64,000 nt of DNA from Meghimatium bilineatum (GCA_034231615.1 CM067322.1:67131354-67195353), one strand, 5' to 3'; positions 1 to 11,214 are shown, numbered from the stretch's first letter. Notes: generated by a model not told the origin, from the sequence alone. Translations and numbers: made by a program.

Positions 1-151
1 GGGAAAAACGGTGACAACAACACAAAAATGTGACTGCAGTAACTTCATTACTTGCACGTGTTCTGAGTTGAAAACTCGCCCACGAAAATTTAGTGTGTGA
101 AAAGACATCACGCGTACGATGCGTTATTAATGGTTGCTATTACATAGTATT

Positions 152-1070
152 CTTGATTAGAAACTAGCTTCATAGCACGCGGGACATTCCCATAAGTGCT
201 CCGCCCTCCGTTCCAGCAGCCATCCCAGTGTATGTAGACCCAGAGTCCCGGTCAGGTGTTGATTGTGTGATCTTTGGGACTTTCAAAAAATTTGCTTAGC
301 ACTATTGCATTTCCAATATCGATGTTATGTATTCATTTCTTCTCCTCCCTCTGTTATTCACACCGCGGCGACCGCGTTTTCTGACCTGATGGTGTTCAGA
401 GTCTAATGCGGCCAAAACAGACATCGACATCAGGACACATCTCTGGTCCTTGCGACAGGTTTCTTTGTTGTTCCGGCCGCCCACGCTGTGCCCGTCCACA
501 ATCTGTTAGGGCTGAAGCTCTAGCGTTGTTATTATATCTAACAGATTTTTTCCGAATATGCTGGACAGCGAGTTATCGTTCAACTTTGCGGGAATTCCCG
601 TTTAAATTGAAAAGTAGTGGTATGCGTGCTGGGAGGGAATTTCTTGATAACTCTTGTAATAATCGTAAATTATACCGACCTTCAATAGATGGGCTTTTGC
701 ACACATACTTTTCGCCTTTCCTGTCAAAGAAAAAAAACTGCATAAGACAACCACAATCTCTATCCATATAGCAGACCGCTCCCCGGCAAGCGGTATATTC
801 AGAATAATGTTGATAGCATGAGCTTGCGATCCGCTATTTTCACTGCAAACAAACGTTGTCACAGTTGTATTGTTGACAAATTTCGTCTTGCGTTTGTCGA
901 TGATCGCCTTCCTCATTAAACTCTTTAGTTCAAACACAACGTCGACTTTCGGAACAACATGGTAAATGTTATCAATGGTTACGACTACGAGATCCTCAAG
1001 AAAAAACGAAATCATATGCGCTTCAGAGTAACTGTGACCACTCATGACGCCATCTTTAACCGGAAACCCA
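152..1070 (-). mobile_element. Composite non-LTR-type insertion (U region plus family B 3' tail), copy U1
   Basis: A 919-bp insertion is bracketed by an exact 13-bp direct repeat, ATTACATAGTATT, at 139-151 and 1071-1083. This is a target-site duplication (TSD). Read on the minus strand, the 3' end (about 290 to 152) matches the family B retrotransposon tail: the coding end with a CxxC pair followed by an AATCAAGAAT-type tail. The 5' part (about 1070 to 388) is unrelated to the family B ORF2 copies seen elsewhere and is called U here. Since one TSD spans both parts, U and the B tail moved together. It is either an internally deleted B element keeping its 5' region, or a non-autonomous element borrowing the B tail. 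The TSD and the B tail are seen directly. The origin of U is inference. Confidence 0.75.
602..1045 (-). CDS. Hypothetical ORF in the U region (147 codons)
   Basis: This open frame lies entirely inside the U1 insertion and could be a remnant of an element-encoded protein. It starts at an ATG about 25 bases inside the 5' boundary. No domain is recognised. The only notable segment is near residues 18-32, where LVVVTIDNIYHVVP resembles a broken reading frame at 29900-30060 (VVVTFDISYHVVP). That similarity suggests a once-conserved protein rather than a chance frame. No catalytic motif, zinc knuckle or RT motif is visible. It may be the 5' protein of a family B relative or of an unrelated carrier. 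It may also be non-functional: no intact second copy is present. Confidence 0.25.
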   Translation of the reverse strand: MSGHSYSEAHMISFFLEDLVVVTIDNIYHVVPKVDVVFELKSLMRKAIIDKRKTKFVNNTTVTTFVCSENSGSQAHAINIILNIPLAGERSAIWIEIVVVLCSFFSLTGKAKSMCAKAHLLKVGIIYDYYKSYQEIPSQHAYHYFSI

Positions 1071-1083
1071 ATTACATAGTATT

Positions 1084-2172
1084 ACATAGCATATATTACA
1101 CCACCTTTGTTCTAGTGACAAGTATTACAATTTAATCAATAAGTAACTGCAATTTAACTATGAAGTTCCTGGCACCAAAAGTGTACCCCAAGAACAATTC
1201 TTCAACAACACAATTCGATTATCTGCCTAACGTTAAGGTAGGATCTAACAAGGAAGACTACTACATAAATGTTTACAAAATCTTTTTTTTTAAAATAGTA
1301 ACTTGCGCCTAAGTAGCGGGTTTCAGAAATGCTCACAACGATTCTTATTAACTGTGTGTGGAAACTCTGCTATTGAAGAAACATCACAGCAATGCATCGT
1401 TGAGCAGCTGAATATAATGTTTACAAAATATCACATTTGTAATATTACTTGTCACATGAAAATGCGCCTTATTTTCTCTCTCCCCCCCCCCCCCATCTGC
1501 TTTTGAGTTATTATTCAATATTAATATTAACACGACGTGTACGCTTTTAAAATGAGCACAGACTGATATAATTTGATACATAATTTGGTTCTTTTGTAGG
1601 AAATATAAATAAATTTAAACCTATAAGCAATGCTTACAATGCGTATACAGACGAATCGCAACTGGACTACACTAATGGTTGTTTACAATACATATTTACT
1701 ATGACGTGGTAAACTTCGTAGCATATCCTTGTGTCTATAGATCCATGGCTCGTGTAACTAAGACAGCCCGTGAACTTGTTCATTTTAGAAAACCAACCGT
1801 CCACATTGTTGTGGTGAAGCTACTGGCTGAAACCAGTGGTGCTTTTAAAGTCAACAATACTTGCAAAAACAATGTTATATATATACAAGAGCTGTTTAAA
1901 TTAATGTAACACATTTTCATTACTGTTCTACTACACGAGAATGTATTTCCATGCTATACGTAAATATATGACAGTCGGTGTTGTTGTTCTGACTGCGCAG
2001 TAAACATTGGCTTAACCTTGCACATTAACCCAGCTCTGTTTAGTTGAACAGGAAGCCAGTAAGTGCTGGGTAAAACAATATGTCTTCTAGCTGTGTTAGA
2101 GATTAGTGGCCAGTCTCACAAGCGTGTTTCACATTTGTTTTCGGAATATCTTAACTATATATTACTTAATCT
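1084..2172. other. Unassigned AT-rich spacer
   Basis: No coding region or repeat is supported. There is a C-run around 1486-1495 and ordinary AT-rich sequence. Short frames here are not convincing. Confidence 0.5.
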
Positions 2173-2400
2173 TTGTTCGTTCTCAAAATCATATAGATTC
2201 GCAGGACGAAGACGGTGAAACGGAATAAGTTGCGCCATTATGTACAGCGTGGTCGCGATATCTGCGCCTTTCGGTATGAAACATTTGACTTCAACGAGGT
2301 TTCTGGCACTTTGATCCACTGTAGAATGAGACAGCCAACCCCACCGCCAAACTCTTCTTAGTCCCCTCTGACGACACGCATGGAAAGTAACAATGTCACT
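2173..2400 (-). mobile_element. SINE1 copy, diverged
   Basis: Matches the SINE1 family by its conserved blocks in order: the gttcgttctcaaa end, ctgcgcctttcgg, a gagacagccaaccc block, and the gacacgcatgg block. Sense strand is set by the better copy at 21395, where a GAA-repeat tail lies at the end carrying gaacgaacg. The tail and 5' head are eroded here. It lies directly upstream of the R4 repeat with the 42-bp satellite. Confidence 0.7.
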
Positions 2401-2429
2401 GTTTTTTTTCTCTGAGAACACTGGAATGC

Positions 2430-3375
2430 GTGTATACTCATCATGATGATGGTGTTCCTCCTTCGCAGGCGAAAATAAGCATGGCATAAAAAAAAACCAC
2501 AAGATGTGAGCAAGTAGAAATACAACAAAACATTTGTGATTATCTAATATTGTTTGGATTTGTGAGTTTGTAGATGTCCGATTGTCTCATCTGGTTTGGA
2601 TTTGTGAGTTTGTAGATGTCCGATTGTCTCATATTGTTTGGATTTGTGAGTTTGTAGATGTCCGATTGTCTCATATTGTTTGGATTTGTGAGTTTGTAGA
2701 TGTCCGATTGTCTCATATTGTTTGGATTTGTGAGTTTGTAGATGTCCAATTGTCTCATATTGTTTGGATTTGTGAGTTTGTAGATGCCAGATTGTCTCAT
2801 CTGGTTTGGATTTGTGAGTTTGTAGATGCCCGATTTTCTCATATTGTTTGGATTTGTGAGTTTGTAGATGTCCGATTGTCTCATATTGTTTGGATTTGTG
2901 AGTTTGTAGATGCCCGATTGTCTCATCTGGTTTGGATTTGTGAGTTTGTAGATGCCCGATTGTCTCATATTGTTTGGATTTGTGAGTTTGTAGATGTCCG
3001 ATTGTCTCATATTGTTTGGATTTGTGAGTTTGTAAATGTCCGATTGTCTCATATTGTTTGGATTTGTGAGTTTGTAGATGTCCGATTGTCTCAAATTGTT
3101 TGGATTTGTGAGTTTGTAGATGCCCGATTGTCTCATATTGTTTGTATTTGTGAGTTTGTAGATGTCCGATTGTCTCATATTGTTTGGATTTGTGAGTTTG
3201 TAGATGTCCGATTGTCTCATATTGTTTGGATTTGTGAGTTTGTAGATGCCCGATGAGTCAAATTCGTGTCAGAAAAGTTCTATTGTAGTGCATGCAGGAG
3301 TGCAGAGGGTCCAGAGTAGGAGATTTTTCGGATTTGTCCTTCCGCTTCCGTCGCTTGTAAATTGCCCGTATTGTT
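2430..3375 (+). repeat. R4 interspersed repeat, expanded copy
   Basis: The flanks of the 42-bp array match a second locus at 26685-26900. The left flank carries a tgatgatggtgttcctcc block. The right flank (3245-3375) carries gtca/gtcc aat-cgtg, then ttgcagtg-like, then a ttgcc-ending block. The second locus has one unexpanded version of the satellite unit. R4 is therefore an older dispersed repeat of unknown type that hosts the array. Confidence 0.55.
2548..3254. repeat. Minisatellite, 42-bp unit, about 17 copies
   Basis: Units of 42 bp run head to tail with few substitutions (for example tgtccgat/tgcccgat and ctcatattg/ctcatctgg variants). Because 42 is a multiple of three and the unit lacks stops in some frames, long open frames appear on both strands (14-residue periods). 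They are artefacts of the array, not genes. The array sits inside the R4 repeat. Confidence 0.95.
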
Positions 3376-3696
3376 TTCTCTTTGTACATGAGCATATATA
3401 CGTGTCCTATTCGACATATTTTTATTTTTTATATATGTAGAAAACGATGTTGTCTCAGTCCGAGTTATGCAGCAAGAGACATGGCCTCTTTACACAACAG
3501 ACCTTGAGAGGGCTGCCACAATCAGGCATATGGTAATCAACCGAATCTAATTGGTTGTTGCTGTTGTTGTTAACATATGGTTTGACCTATTTATTTTTAG
3601 TAGGCACGTGTTTCGATCCTGGATAAACAGAGCATATTTGGCGAAGACCCTAAAGTGTAATTTTGGTGCACATTATCTTTACTGGTCAAATTGATC
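3376..3696. other. Unassigned spacer
   Basis: AT-rich sequence. I see no gene, tandem array or recognisable element end. Confidence 0.5.
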
Positions 3697-3704
3697 ATCT
3701 AGAT

Positions 3705-4426
3705 CCGGGGTTCTCAAACTGGGAGGGGGCGCCTGATGGTGATCTCAAAGGGGGAAACGAGGAGCTATTTAAAAGTATAGTGCTATAAGGAATGATTGCT
3801 TTTAGGTTAAAATAAAGCATGTTTCAAAAACGTTGAAACTGCTGGGGGCAGGTGAAACGAAAGAGCCGATGTGTTGGCTGGTAAAGCCTTGATGAACGGC
3901 ACCGAGATAAGAAGAGACATGATTGAATTGATTAGAGCAGTCATGGATATCCTACGAGAAGACGAGGAGGAAGTCGAACGAGACAATGTACATATTCAGA
4001 GAATGGTAGAAAAAGGAGTGACTGGAGGCGATGGAGAAAGTCCTCCCTCTCTGGAAAGATCGGAAGAACGCGTAATCAGCAACTGACTTGGACACTGAGC
4101 TTATACACTTTTAGATGGCTGACGAAACGGCAAGCAGCGAATATATGGGAATGCATCCAGTGATGTGACGCTTGTTTCTAATCAAGAATCATGTTTCAAA
4201 AAGTATGTTTAAGAAAAAATAGGGATAAAAATACTAAATATTGTTCAACAAATACATTATTTGTATAACAACAGTTAATTTGATAATGTCCTTATGAAAA
4301 TATCCTACTAACGAAGAGAGTAACGTTTTTTTTACCTACGTCAGTGGTTTGGGGGCAAGGGGGAGGGGAGTAGGACCTTTGCAAAACATTCAAGAGGCGC
4401 TAGCGGTAAAAGTTTGGGAATAACTG
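3705..4426. mobile_element. hAT-type miniature element with nested retrotransposon fragment
   Basis: The left end (CCGGGGTTCTCAAACT) and right end (AGTTTGGGAATAACTG) are inverted imperfect terminal repeats of the CAGnGGTTCTCAAAC type known from hAT elements. The flanks are ATCTAGAT (3697-3704) and ATCTAGGT (4427-4434), an 8-bp TSD with one mismatch, as expected for hAT. Without the inner family B insertion and its duplicated 13 bases the element is about 350 bp. There is no transposase, so it is non-autonomous. Confidence 0.75.
3831..4189 (+). mobile_element. Family B retrotransposon, 5'-truncated copy inside the hAT element
   Basis: An exact 13-bp TSD, CATGTTTCAAAAA, flanks it at 3818-3830 and 4190-4202. 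The coding remnant keeps the last RNase H block (NERADVLAGKA, the fourth catalytic Asp). A region follows that matches other B copies (HIQRMVEKGV), then the family tail gtttctaatcaagaatc. The Gly expected just before NERAD is a TGA stop, so it is dead. It belongs to the same diverged subfamily as the 28575-29515 copy: both share a tggacactgagctta block absent from the younger B copies. Inserted after the hAT element. Confidence 0.85.
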
Positions 4427-4434
4427 ATCTAGGT

Positions 4435-5100
4435 GGACTTAGAGTTAACCTGTCAAGAATTAAGAGACCCACCCCCTTTCCTTAATTATGTAAATAAATG
4501 TTGATCCCCTTAACGAATAACAAATCTTCAATAATACACCCATTTGACAACAAAGGACTAAAAAATCACATTTTGTTCATATTTTTATAATAATATTTCA
4601 CATTCAAAAAATTGATTGGTGTATAAAAAAACAGCATTGTTGACGTCAGCGTTTCTCAAACTTCCCCTTCCCTACAAATTTCATACTTTTTCAGACCCCC
4701 CCCCCCCCCCCCAATTGTTGACAGAATTTATGGGCAACCTCACGTGTAATTTTGTTTTCCAATTCAGTTACAGTACTAATGGTTACATAAAGTTAATCAC
4801 TAAGTAGTTACTAATGGTTACAGCTAATTTGGATACAATCATCGGGACATATTCCAACCACAGATTTCAGCGCGAATTTGTTTGAGTGTTTTCGTAGACC
4901 TTTAAATTATCGTTATGAGAAGGTTCACCAGACCCTCTCTGAGCTATGTTATTCTAAAATTCTGGAAGATCCAACAGAGAAAGCCCAAAAGCAATATTTT
5001 AATTGTCGAGATGGTATGCGTAAGGCATAGGGACACATATGGAATACATTGCTGATCTACGTTTAAGAAACCGATTATATCCCCTTTGATTGCCGCTGTA
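4435..5100. other. Unassigned spacer with one possible hAT end
   Basis: No gene seen. At 4647 the sequence CAGCGTTTCTCAAACTT resembles a hAT terminus, but I find no matching right end. A C-run lies at about 4697-4712. Confidence 0.35.
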
Positions 5101-5104
5101 TATA

Positions 5105-6098
5105 CACTTCAGATGGTGATGATTATACAACACCCGGGGAATACGAGTTTGTATCTACACTTCAGATGGTGATGATTATACAACACCCAGGGAATACGAG
5201 TTTGTATCTACACTTCAGATGGTGATGATTATACAACACCCAGGGAATACGAGTTTGTATCTACACTTCAGATGATGATGATTATACAACACCCAGGGAA
5301 TACGAGTTTGTATCTACACTTCAGATGGTGATGATTATACAACACCCGGGGAATACGAGTTTGTATCTACACTTCAGATGGTGATGATTATACAACACCC
5401 GGGGAATACGAGTTTGTATCTACACTTCAGATGGTGATTATACAACACCCGGGGAATACGAGTTTGTATCTACACTTCAGATGGTGGTGATTATACAACA
5501 CCCGGGGAATACGAGTTTGTATCTACACTTCAGATGGTGATGATTATACAACACCCGGGGAATACGAGTTTATATCTACACTTCAGATGGTGATGATTAT
5601 ACAACACCCGGGGAATACGAGTTTGTATCTACACTTCAGATGGTGATGATTATACAACACCCGGGGAATACGAGTTTGTATCTACACTTCAGATGGTGAT
5701 GATTATACAACACCCGGGGAATACGAGTTTGTATCTACACTTCAGATGGTGATGATTATACAACACCCGGGGAATACGAGTTTGTATCTACACTTCAGAT
5801 GGTGATGATTATACAACACCCGGGGAATACGAGTTTGTATCTACACTTCAGATGGTGATGATTATACAACACCCGGGGAATACGAGTTTGTATCTACACT
5901 TCAGATGGTGATGATTATACAACACCCGGGGAATACGAGTTTGTATCTACACTTCAGATGGTGATGATTATACAACACCCAGGGAATACGAGTTTGTATA
6001 TACACTTCCAGATGGTGGTGATTATACAACACCCAGGGAATACGAGTTTGTATATACACTTCAGATGGTGATGATTATACAACACCCGGGGAATACGA
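5105..6098. repeat. Minisatellite, 53-bp unit, about 19 copies
   Basis: Head-to-tail units of 53 bp begin acacttcagatggtgatg and contain a CCCGGGG or CCCAGGG variant. The CCCAGGG variant clusters near both ends of the array and CCCGGGG fills the middle. One unit lacks a gat triplet. The period is not a multiple of three, so long frames do not persist. Confidence 0.95.
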
Positions 6099-6611
6099 GA
6101 TAAGATCCAAATTAGTATTTCTCCGGCATTCTTTTTTATTTTTGAGAGGTTTAACATGTTACATACGACTGGTGTAGTCAATGTGGATTTTGGATGAAAT
6201 GTTACAACATGAACGTCTTCTAATCTGAAAGAAACTTTTGAATTTCTTTTGTCTCGATGCATGTTGTAGATAAAACGACTGATTATCTCTCATTAGTCTA
6301 GAAATGGGTATTTGACAGGTTTCATTCCAGTCGAGATCATAAGGTGGAGTGATGATGATGAACTAACACCTTTAGCTGTGAGCAGGTAGCTCTTGACAGC
6401 TAATAGTATTTCTGACTAAAGTATATGCCCATCTCCGTTGAGGCAACGAAGTGGTAACCAGATACGTATAAGGCTGTCTCAAAGACATGGTTATTTTAGG
6501 GCTATGGATGCATGTTTGATCCCTGAAGCGAGGCATTCCAGTACGTTGAAGCCATACCCCTCATGAATCTCTTAAATAATATACGGAGAGTTCAGACTTA
6601 CCGTGTGATCT
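6099..6611. other. Unassigned spacer
   Basis: No gene recognised. Several short palindromic segments are present but do not define an element. Confidence 0.4.
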
Positions 6612-6897
6612 TCTTCTTCTGCGTTCGTTCTCAAACTACTGCAGATTAGCAGGATGTAGTCTGGAGAACGGAATGCGTAGTGTCATGGTTTACAACAGTG
6701 CTGCGATGTCTGCGCCTTTCGACCTGATACATCCGACTTCGGCATGGCTTTGGGTTACTGGAAATATATGAGATGGGACAGCCAACTCCATCCCATAACC
6801 TCCTTAGTCGCCTTTTACGACATGCGTGGAAGGTAAACAGCGTTGCGATTCTTTGCTCCCCTTTCGGGCCCCGGCAACACACGGGTGACCTTGTGAG
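6612..6897 (-). mobile_element. SINE1, nearly full length
   Basis: A near-complete copy. It reads ttcttcttctgcgttcgttc on the plus strand at the left, which is the reverse complement of the GAA tail. The body follows, then cgggccccggcaacacacggg at the right (the 5' head). No tRNA-type A or B box is obvious in the head, so the promoter origin of SINE1 is not determined. Confidence 0.85.
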
Positions 6898-7009
6898 CTA
6901 AAACCGAGGGCAGATTGGAGAGGCATGATTAGACGAATATGTCTCATGTCTTCCGACTGTCTAAGCTGGTAATAATGACAAACGATGAAGGTCGAGAATG
7001 AGACGCGGG

Positions 7010-7140
7010 TGTGGAGTGAAATGAGAGAGTCGACAAGTTGGTTGGTTCCGCTATCACAACGGATGGCCAAAATATGGACAGAAAAGGCATACTCAATGCT
7101 GTAAAACAGTATGCACGATGAGATAATTTTGAGGTCAATG
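7010..7140 (+). pseudogene. RT C-terminal fragment (family D-like)
   Basis: A translation reads VGSAITTDGQN, then RKGILNAVKQYARDE. This resembles the segment after the RT palm in non-LTR elements (the YLGS-x-ITxDG block) found in the family D copies here. It is short and frame-broken. No catalytic residues are present. Confidence 0.45.
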
Positions 7141-7404
7141 ACCATGTCATATTAAAAAAATGTGCGAATTGAGGATCGGTGTGGCTCGGCTGAATGCCTA
7201 ATACATTTAAAAAAGAACACCCATCCAACGCAGAACCGCAACCATCAACAGCTACACCTGAGAGATTTGCTGAAGTAGTAATATGAGCAACTATAGAAAC
7301 GTCAGTTGTACGTGGACGATAATCGACATACCTGAACTTAAATGATGATGATAATGGCGATGATGAGAAATATGGAGATGTACCAACACTACGTACTTAA
7401 GCTA

Positions 7405-7545
7405 AAATTTGATAGCATGTCCTATTCAGAACCTGCGATCATTCCAGCAGTTTTGTTTGTAGTAATTTTCTAGACATAATAAATGCATTCAGTAGGTTGC
7501 TATTGCTTTCTGAATGGTCTGAATGTACATTTGCCTACAACAGGA
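7405..7545 (-). mobile_element. SINE3 (tRNA-derived), partial
   Basis: The reverse complement of the SINE3 3' half: gatagcatgtcctattcag, a gattttctag-like block, and attcagtaggttgctattgc. It lacks the tRNA-like head. The family is defined by the complete copy at 49094-49301. Confidence 0.7.
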
Positions 7546-7867
7546 TTTGGACGTGGCACATTGGATATCCTAGACGATTGATGTACCTCTCTGTCACAGA
7601 AACAGCTAGACTTTAATGAAATTCAGACCAGCACAATGGAAGAAATTGTTATAATACGAAGCTCGTGAAAATGTATAGTGTTGGCCAGATTGAAAAGAAT
7701 TCTTGGCCAGACACCTCTCAAATACTCGGAAGCAGAAACAACAAGGGCAGTCAAACAGAGTTGAGCGAGGGAACACAAACAAGAGACAAGCCAAGACAAC
7801 ACTAAATCTTCATTTCTGAGTTCTTTCTAGTACAACCATGTTGGTTTCTCTTTGTGATTTTATCCAT

Positions 7868-7935
7868 TTTAGCAAGGCGGCGATGTCTGTGCCTTTCTAC
7901 CCAGCACATCAGTTAGAAGCTAACACGTTGGTCGA
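7868..7935 (-). mobile_element. SINE1 internal fragment
   Basis: A short match to the SINE1 middle (gcgatgtctgtgcctttc, then an acacat block). Too eroded for boundaries. Confidence 0.4.
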
Positions 7936-8211
7936 GTTAGTATGTTCCAGTTCCTCAGTTTCCATAAATACCTAACGTAAAGTATCAATATATCCACTCT
8001 GTAAACATACTCACTAATCATCACCAAACTGAGTCATTCTCACTGACAGAACATTCTGAATAAGTAAACATCCCCTCTGACCTTTCCAACAGCAGAATGC
8101 AAGTTTCGAACACGCGACTCGACTCCTCCAGGCACACGATCCATATTATCTAGGAATGTTATCTGGTATAGGATCATTACCTCAGCAAAGTACTGGTAAA
8201 GAAAACATGTT

Positions 8212-8308
8212 GGTAGCGTGTACTATTCAAGTACAGCTCAACCAAGCATTTTTAGATGTAGTAATTTTCTAGGCAATTTAAATATGTTCAGTACGTCACC
8301 ATGCTTTC
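8212..8308 (-). mobile_element. SINE3 3'-end fragment
   Basis: A reverse-orientation match to the SINE3 tail and middle (tactattcaagtacagctcaacc, then gtaattttctaggcaa). It abuts the RT tail that follows. Confidence 0.6.
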
Positions 8309-8645
8309 TTAATGATTCTTCTTCTTCTTCTTTCTGTCCTCATGTACCTTTCGGTGTTGAGGGGAGAGTGAGTGTACGATCTTTTGCCCTTCTATTTGCC
8401 TCTTCCACTGTTATATTTCCGAGTGTCTCTAATACACTATCTATCCACCTTTTACGAGGACGTCCAATAGGTCGACTGTTTTCGTATCATTTGTTAAGTG
8501 TTTTTTTAATAATACTTTGCTCTTTCTGTCTGGTTATGTGGCCGTACCATTTAACTTGTTGTTTCTGGGTGTATTCTATCCTTATTGATTCAAGTGAAAA
8601 CTTATCTTCTTCTGGGTTTGAAGCTGATACATTGGCCACATGAGA
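8309..8645 (-). pseudogene. RT C-terminal tail with GAA-repeat 3' end
   Basis: On the minus strand the translation reads QQVKWYGHITRQKE, then GRPRKRWIDSVLETL and VEEANRRAKDR. This is the well-known C-terminal block of animal endonuclease/RT proteins (xWxGHxxR ... GRPxxxW ... AxDRxxW). A (GAA)n run follows the coding end at 8310-8325, typical of a non-LTR 3' tail. No RT palm is present, so the copy is 5'-truncated. At least one frameshift or stop interrupts it near the poly-T run at 8502. Confidence 0.7.
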
Positions 8646-8664
8646 CACGACATTTCCATCTCCG

Positions 8665-9265
8665 CCACAGTGCTGGACAAATTAAAGGAAGGCAAAGCAA
8701 AATAAAGCAATTAAAAAGAGGAAAGATTAGTAGTTTAAATTAATTAATCTGTATGCAAGGCAAAGTAAAATAACGTAAAGTAGAGTAGGTAAAGTGAAGT
8801 AAACTTTACGCAAAGAAAAGTAAACATTAAGTAAACTAAAGTCAACTTTATGCAAAGTGGAGCAAAGTAGAGTAGGTAAAGTCAACTTTAAGCAATGTAA
8901 AATAGGTGAAGTAAAGTCTACTTTAAGTAGAGCAAAATAGGTAAAGTAAACTTCAAATGAAGTAAAGTAAAGTAAAGTCAGCTTTATGTAAAGTAAAATA
9001 GGTAAAGTAATAACTTTAAGTAAATTAAGGTAGGTGAAGTAAAGTCAATTTTAAGTAAAGTAAGTGGAGTAAAGTCAACTTTAAGCAAAGTAGGTGAAGT
9101 GAAGTCAACTTTAAGTAAAGTAAGTGGAGTAAAGTCAACTTTAAGCAAAGTAGGTGGAGTAAAGTCAACTTTAATGAAAGTAAAGTAAACTTTAAGCAAA
9201 GTAAAATAGGTAAAGTCAATTTTAAGTAAAACAAAGTCAACCTTAAGTAAAGTAAAGTAATACCT
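8665..9265. repeat. AAGTA-rich degenerate tandem array
   Basis: Irregular repeats of aaagtaaagtag and agtcaactttaagcaaagtagg with a loose 36-40 bp higher period. The minus-strand frames here are products of the repeat. Confidence 0.85.
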
Positions 9266-9384
9266 TTTCGGTCCACTGAGTTGTATAAGTGAATGCAGTA
9301 TTAGGGCTCTACCTCTGGGCGACATACCTAGGAACAATGTGGTCAGTTTCTTGCCTTGCCGCCGCTTTTATTTGCACAGATCCC

Positions 9385-10200
9385 ATAGAAGCTCGGATAC
9401 AAGTATATACTGATGGATCAGCAACCAGGGCAGTGAAGAATAGTGGTGATGGAGTTTACTTAACATATCAAGAAAAAGAAAATGAATCCACATGTTCCCC
9501 AAATGGAATCTTCTGCTCCAAATACTCTACAGAAGTACAGGTCCTAAACATTGCTGCAGAAATATTTAAAAAACACAACAAGCGAATGTCAAGGTATTTC
9601 ACTGATGCACTAAGTTCATGTCCTACAAGCCATTGACAGTGATAAACTGCCAGTCCTGAAAGAAGCCATAAGAGAAGTGAGTATCCAAAGAAGAGTAGTA
9701 TTACAGTGGATACAATCTCACTGTGACATACCATGAAGCAAAGAGGTAGATATGCGAGCAAAATATAGAGCAATACCGGAACAAAAACATCAAGAAAAAA
9801 AATTACCTACCAGAGAAAGATGATTCTCATCAAAGATATTGAAAGTCGACCACTCAAAAGACAACTATCACTACCTTGACAGAACTGAGCAGGTTATCAT
9901 CTTCTGCATCAGAACAGGACACAACAAACTAAATATCCACTTAAATAGGCTAAGACTGATTCCATCACTTCTGCGTCCATGTGGACAGGCAGCACAGACC
10001 GTAGAATATATCCTGCAAGACTGCACTAAACATAACCAGAATGAAGATCACCCCAATTCATTAAATGGAAAAACATATACACATTCGGCCACTCGAAAAC
10101 AGGCGCACAGAAAGAGTACTCTTACGCAGAAAGAAGATGATTCGCATGCCAAACCATTCAATGCACTCCAAATGCAACATCTGCACACACACAAATAAAC
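9385..10200 (+). pseudogene. RNase H / C-terminal domain of a non-LTR retrotransposon (family C relative)
   Basis: Encodes an RNase H remnant: QVYTDGSATR (first catalytic Asp), YSTEVQVL (Glu), RYFTDALS (second Asp). A frame change follows, then VLQWIQSHCDIP with a stop. Downstream, 9839-10198 carries RTGHNKLNIHLNRL and CGQAAQTVEYILQDCTKH, the zinc-finger-like C-terminal block of RNase H-bearing non-LTR elements. The order matches the family C copies at 40926 and 42922, but divergence is high. Frameshifts between blocks make it non-functional. Confidence 0.75.
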
Positions 10201-10429
10201 AGATTGAAGAGAACTAGCTTCTTGCACATATCAAAACAACTCTATAATCAACAGGAAGATATCCTCCCCGTTGACCCCCCCCCCTAAACAAAAAGTATAA
10301 ATACTTTCTGGCTTTGATGAGCAAATGTACAGTCCAAAACACATCTCCGCCGTCAAAGAAGTCCCAGCGATCATTAACAGAGAACACCAGACACCAGCTC
10401 AGCTAAAGTATCTGACACATGAAATGATT

Positions 10430-10930
10430 GCACACAAATATGATCCTAAAATATGGACAAGTGTACACAGATGAATCGGCCGAAGGAGCTATAAAAATGG
10501 AGGAGGCGTCTTTATAAGATATAAACAACGAACAGAGAAAGAGTCTTAGTAAAGCATTCCTAACAGGAAAGACATGCTCACATTTCAGAGCAGAAGCTAA
10601 GGCACTCCTGCAGGCACTGATAGCTCTCGTTTCTACAGATAACTCAACACCATCTAATATAGTAAAATTCACGGACCGCAGATCCCTATTGGAAACATTA
10701 CAAAGCCACAAAAACGAAAACGCAATGCACAAAATTAGACTAGAACTAGCAAACATAAAAAAGCTCATACTTCACTCTTCAATGGCTACCCGCCCATTGT
10801 GGTATCACTGGAAATGAGAGAGCTCAGAGATGCCCTGGCAAAAGCAGGAGGTAAAATGGAACAAGTCAGCTATCCTCTGTTATACAGTGATGCAACAACA
10901 CTAATCCGCAACATTTATACATCACAGTGG
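10430..10930 (+). pseudogene. Second RNase H remnant
   Basis: A second degraded RNase H unit in the same orientation. It shows a broken YTDES-like start around 10456, HFRAEAKALLQALIAL (Glu region), VKFTDRRSLLETLQS (Asp region), and a decayed tail with LWYHWK followed by a stop where the GIPGNExAD block belongs. It lies about 200 bases after the first unit. The two may be separate insertions or one duplicated locus; no TSD was found. Confidence 0.65.
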
Positions 10931-11214
10931 AAGAAAGATATCTATATTGACTCAAACAGAGACAGGTATTCACATAAATCAGTATGGGAACACAGAGGAG
11001 CTTTCAAATGCAGACACATTTATTATTTTAAAAAAACGGACTTGCTGTGCAGATATGTTAAACTGCGAACGAAAAGAAGAAGATGTACACAGAGAATCTA
11101 GTATATTGGAAGCATCATATCATCGAGTGGAAAAAGCACCACAGAAATCCAACATAGATGCAACATAGTATACCAAATCTTGGGGAAGCAGATATCGCCT
11201 ATTATAAAAAAAAT

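Noticed and set aside
2582-3256. A 224-codon repeat protein on the plus strand and 226 codons on the minus strand
   Set aside because: Both are the 42-bp satellite read through; open on both strands only because the period is a multiple of three.
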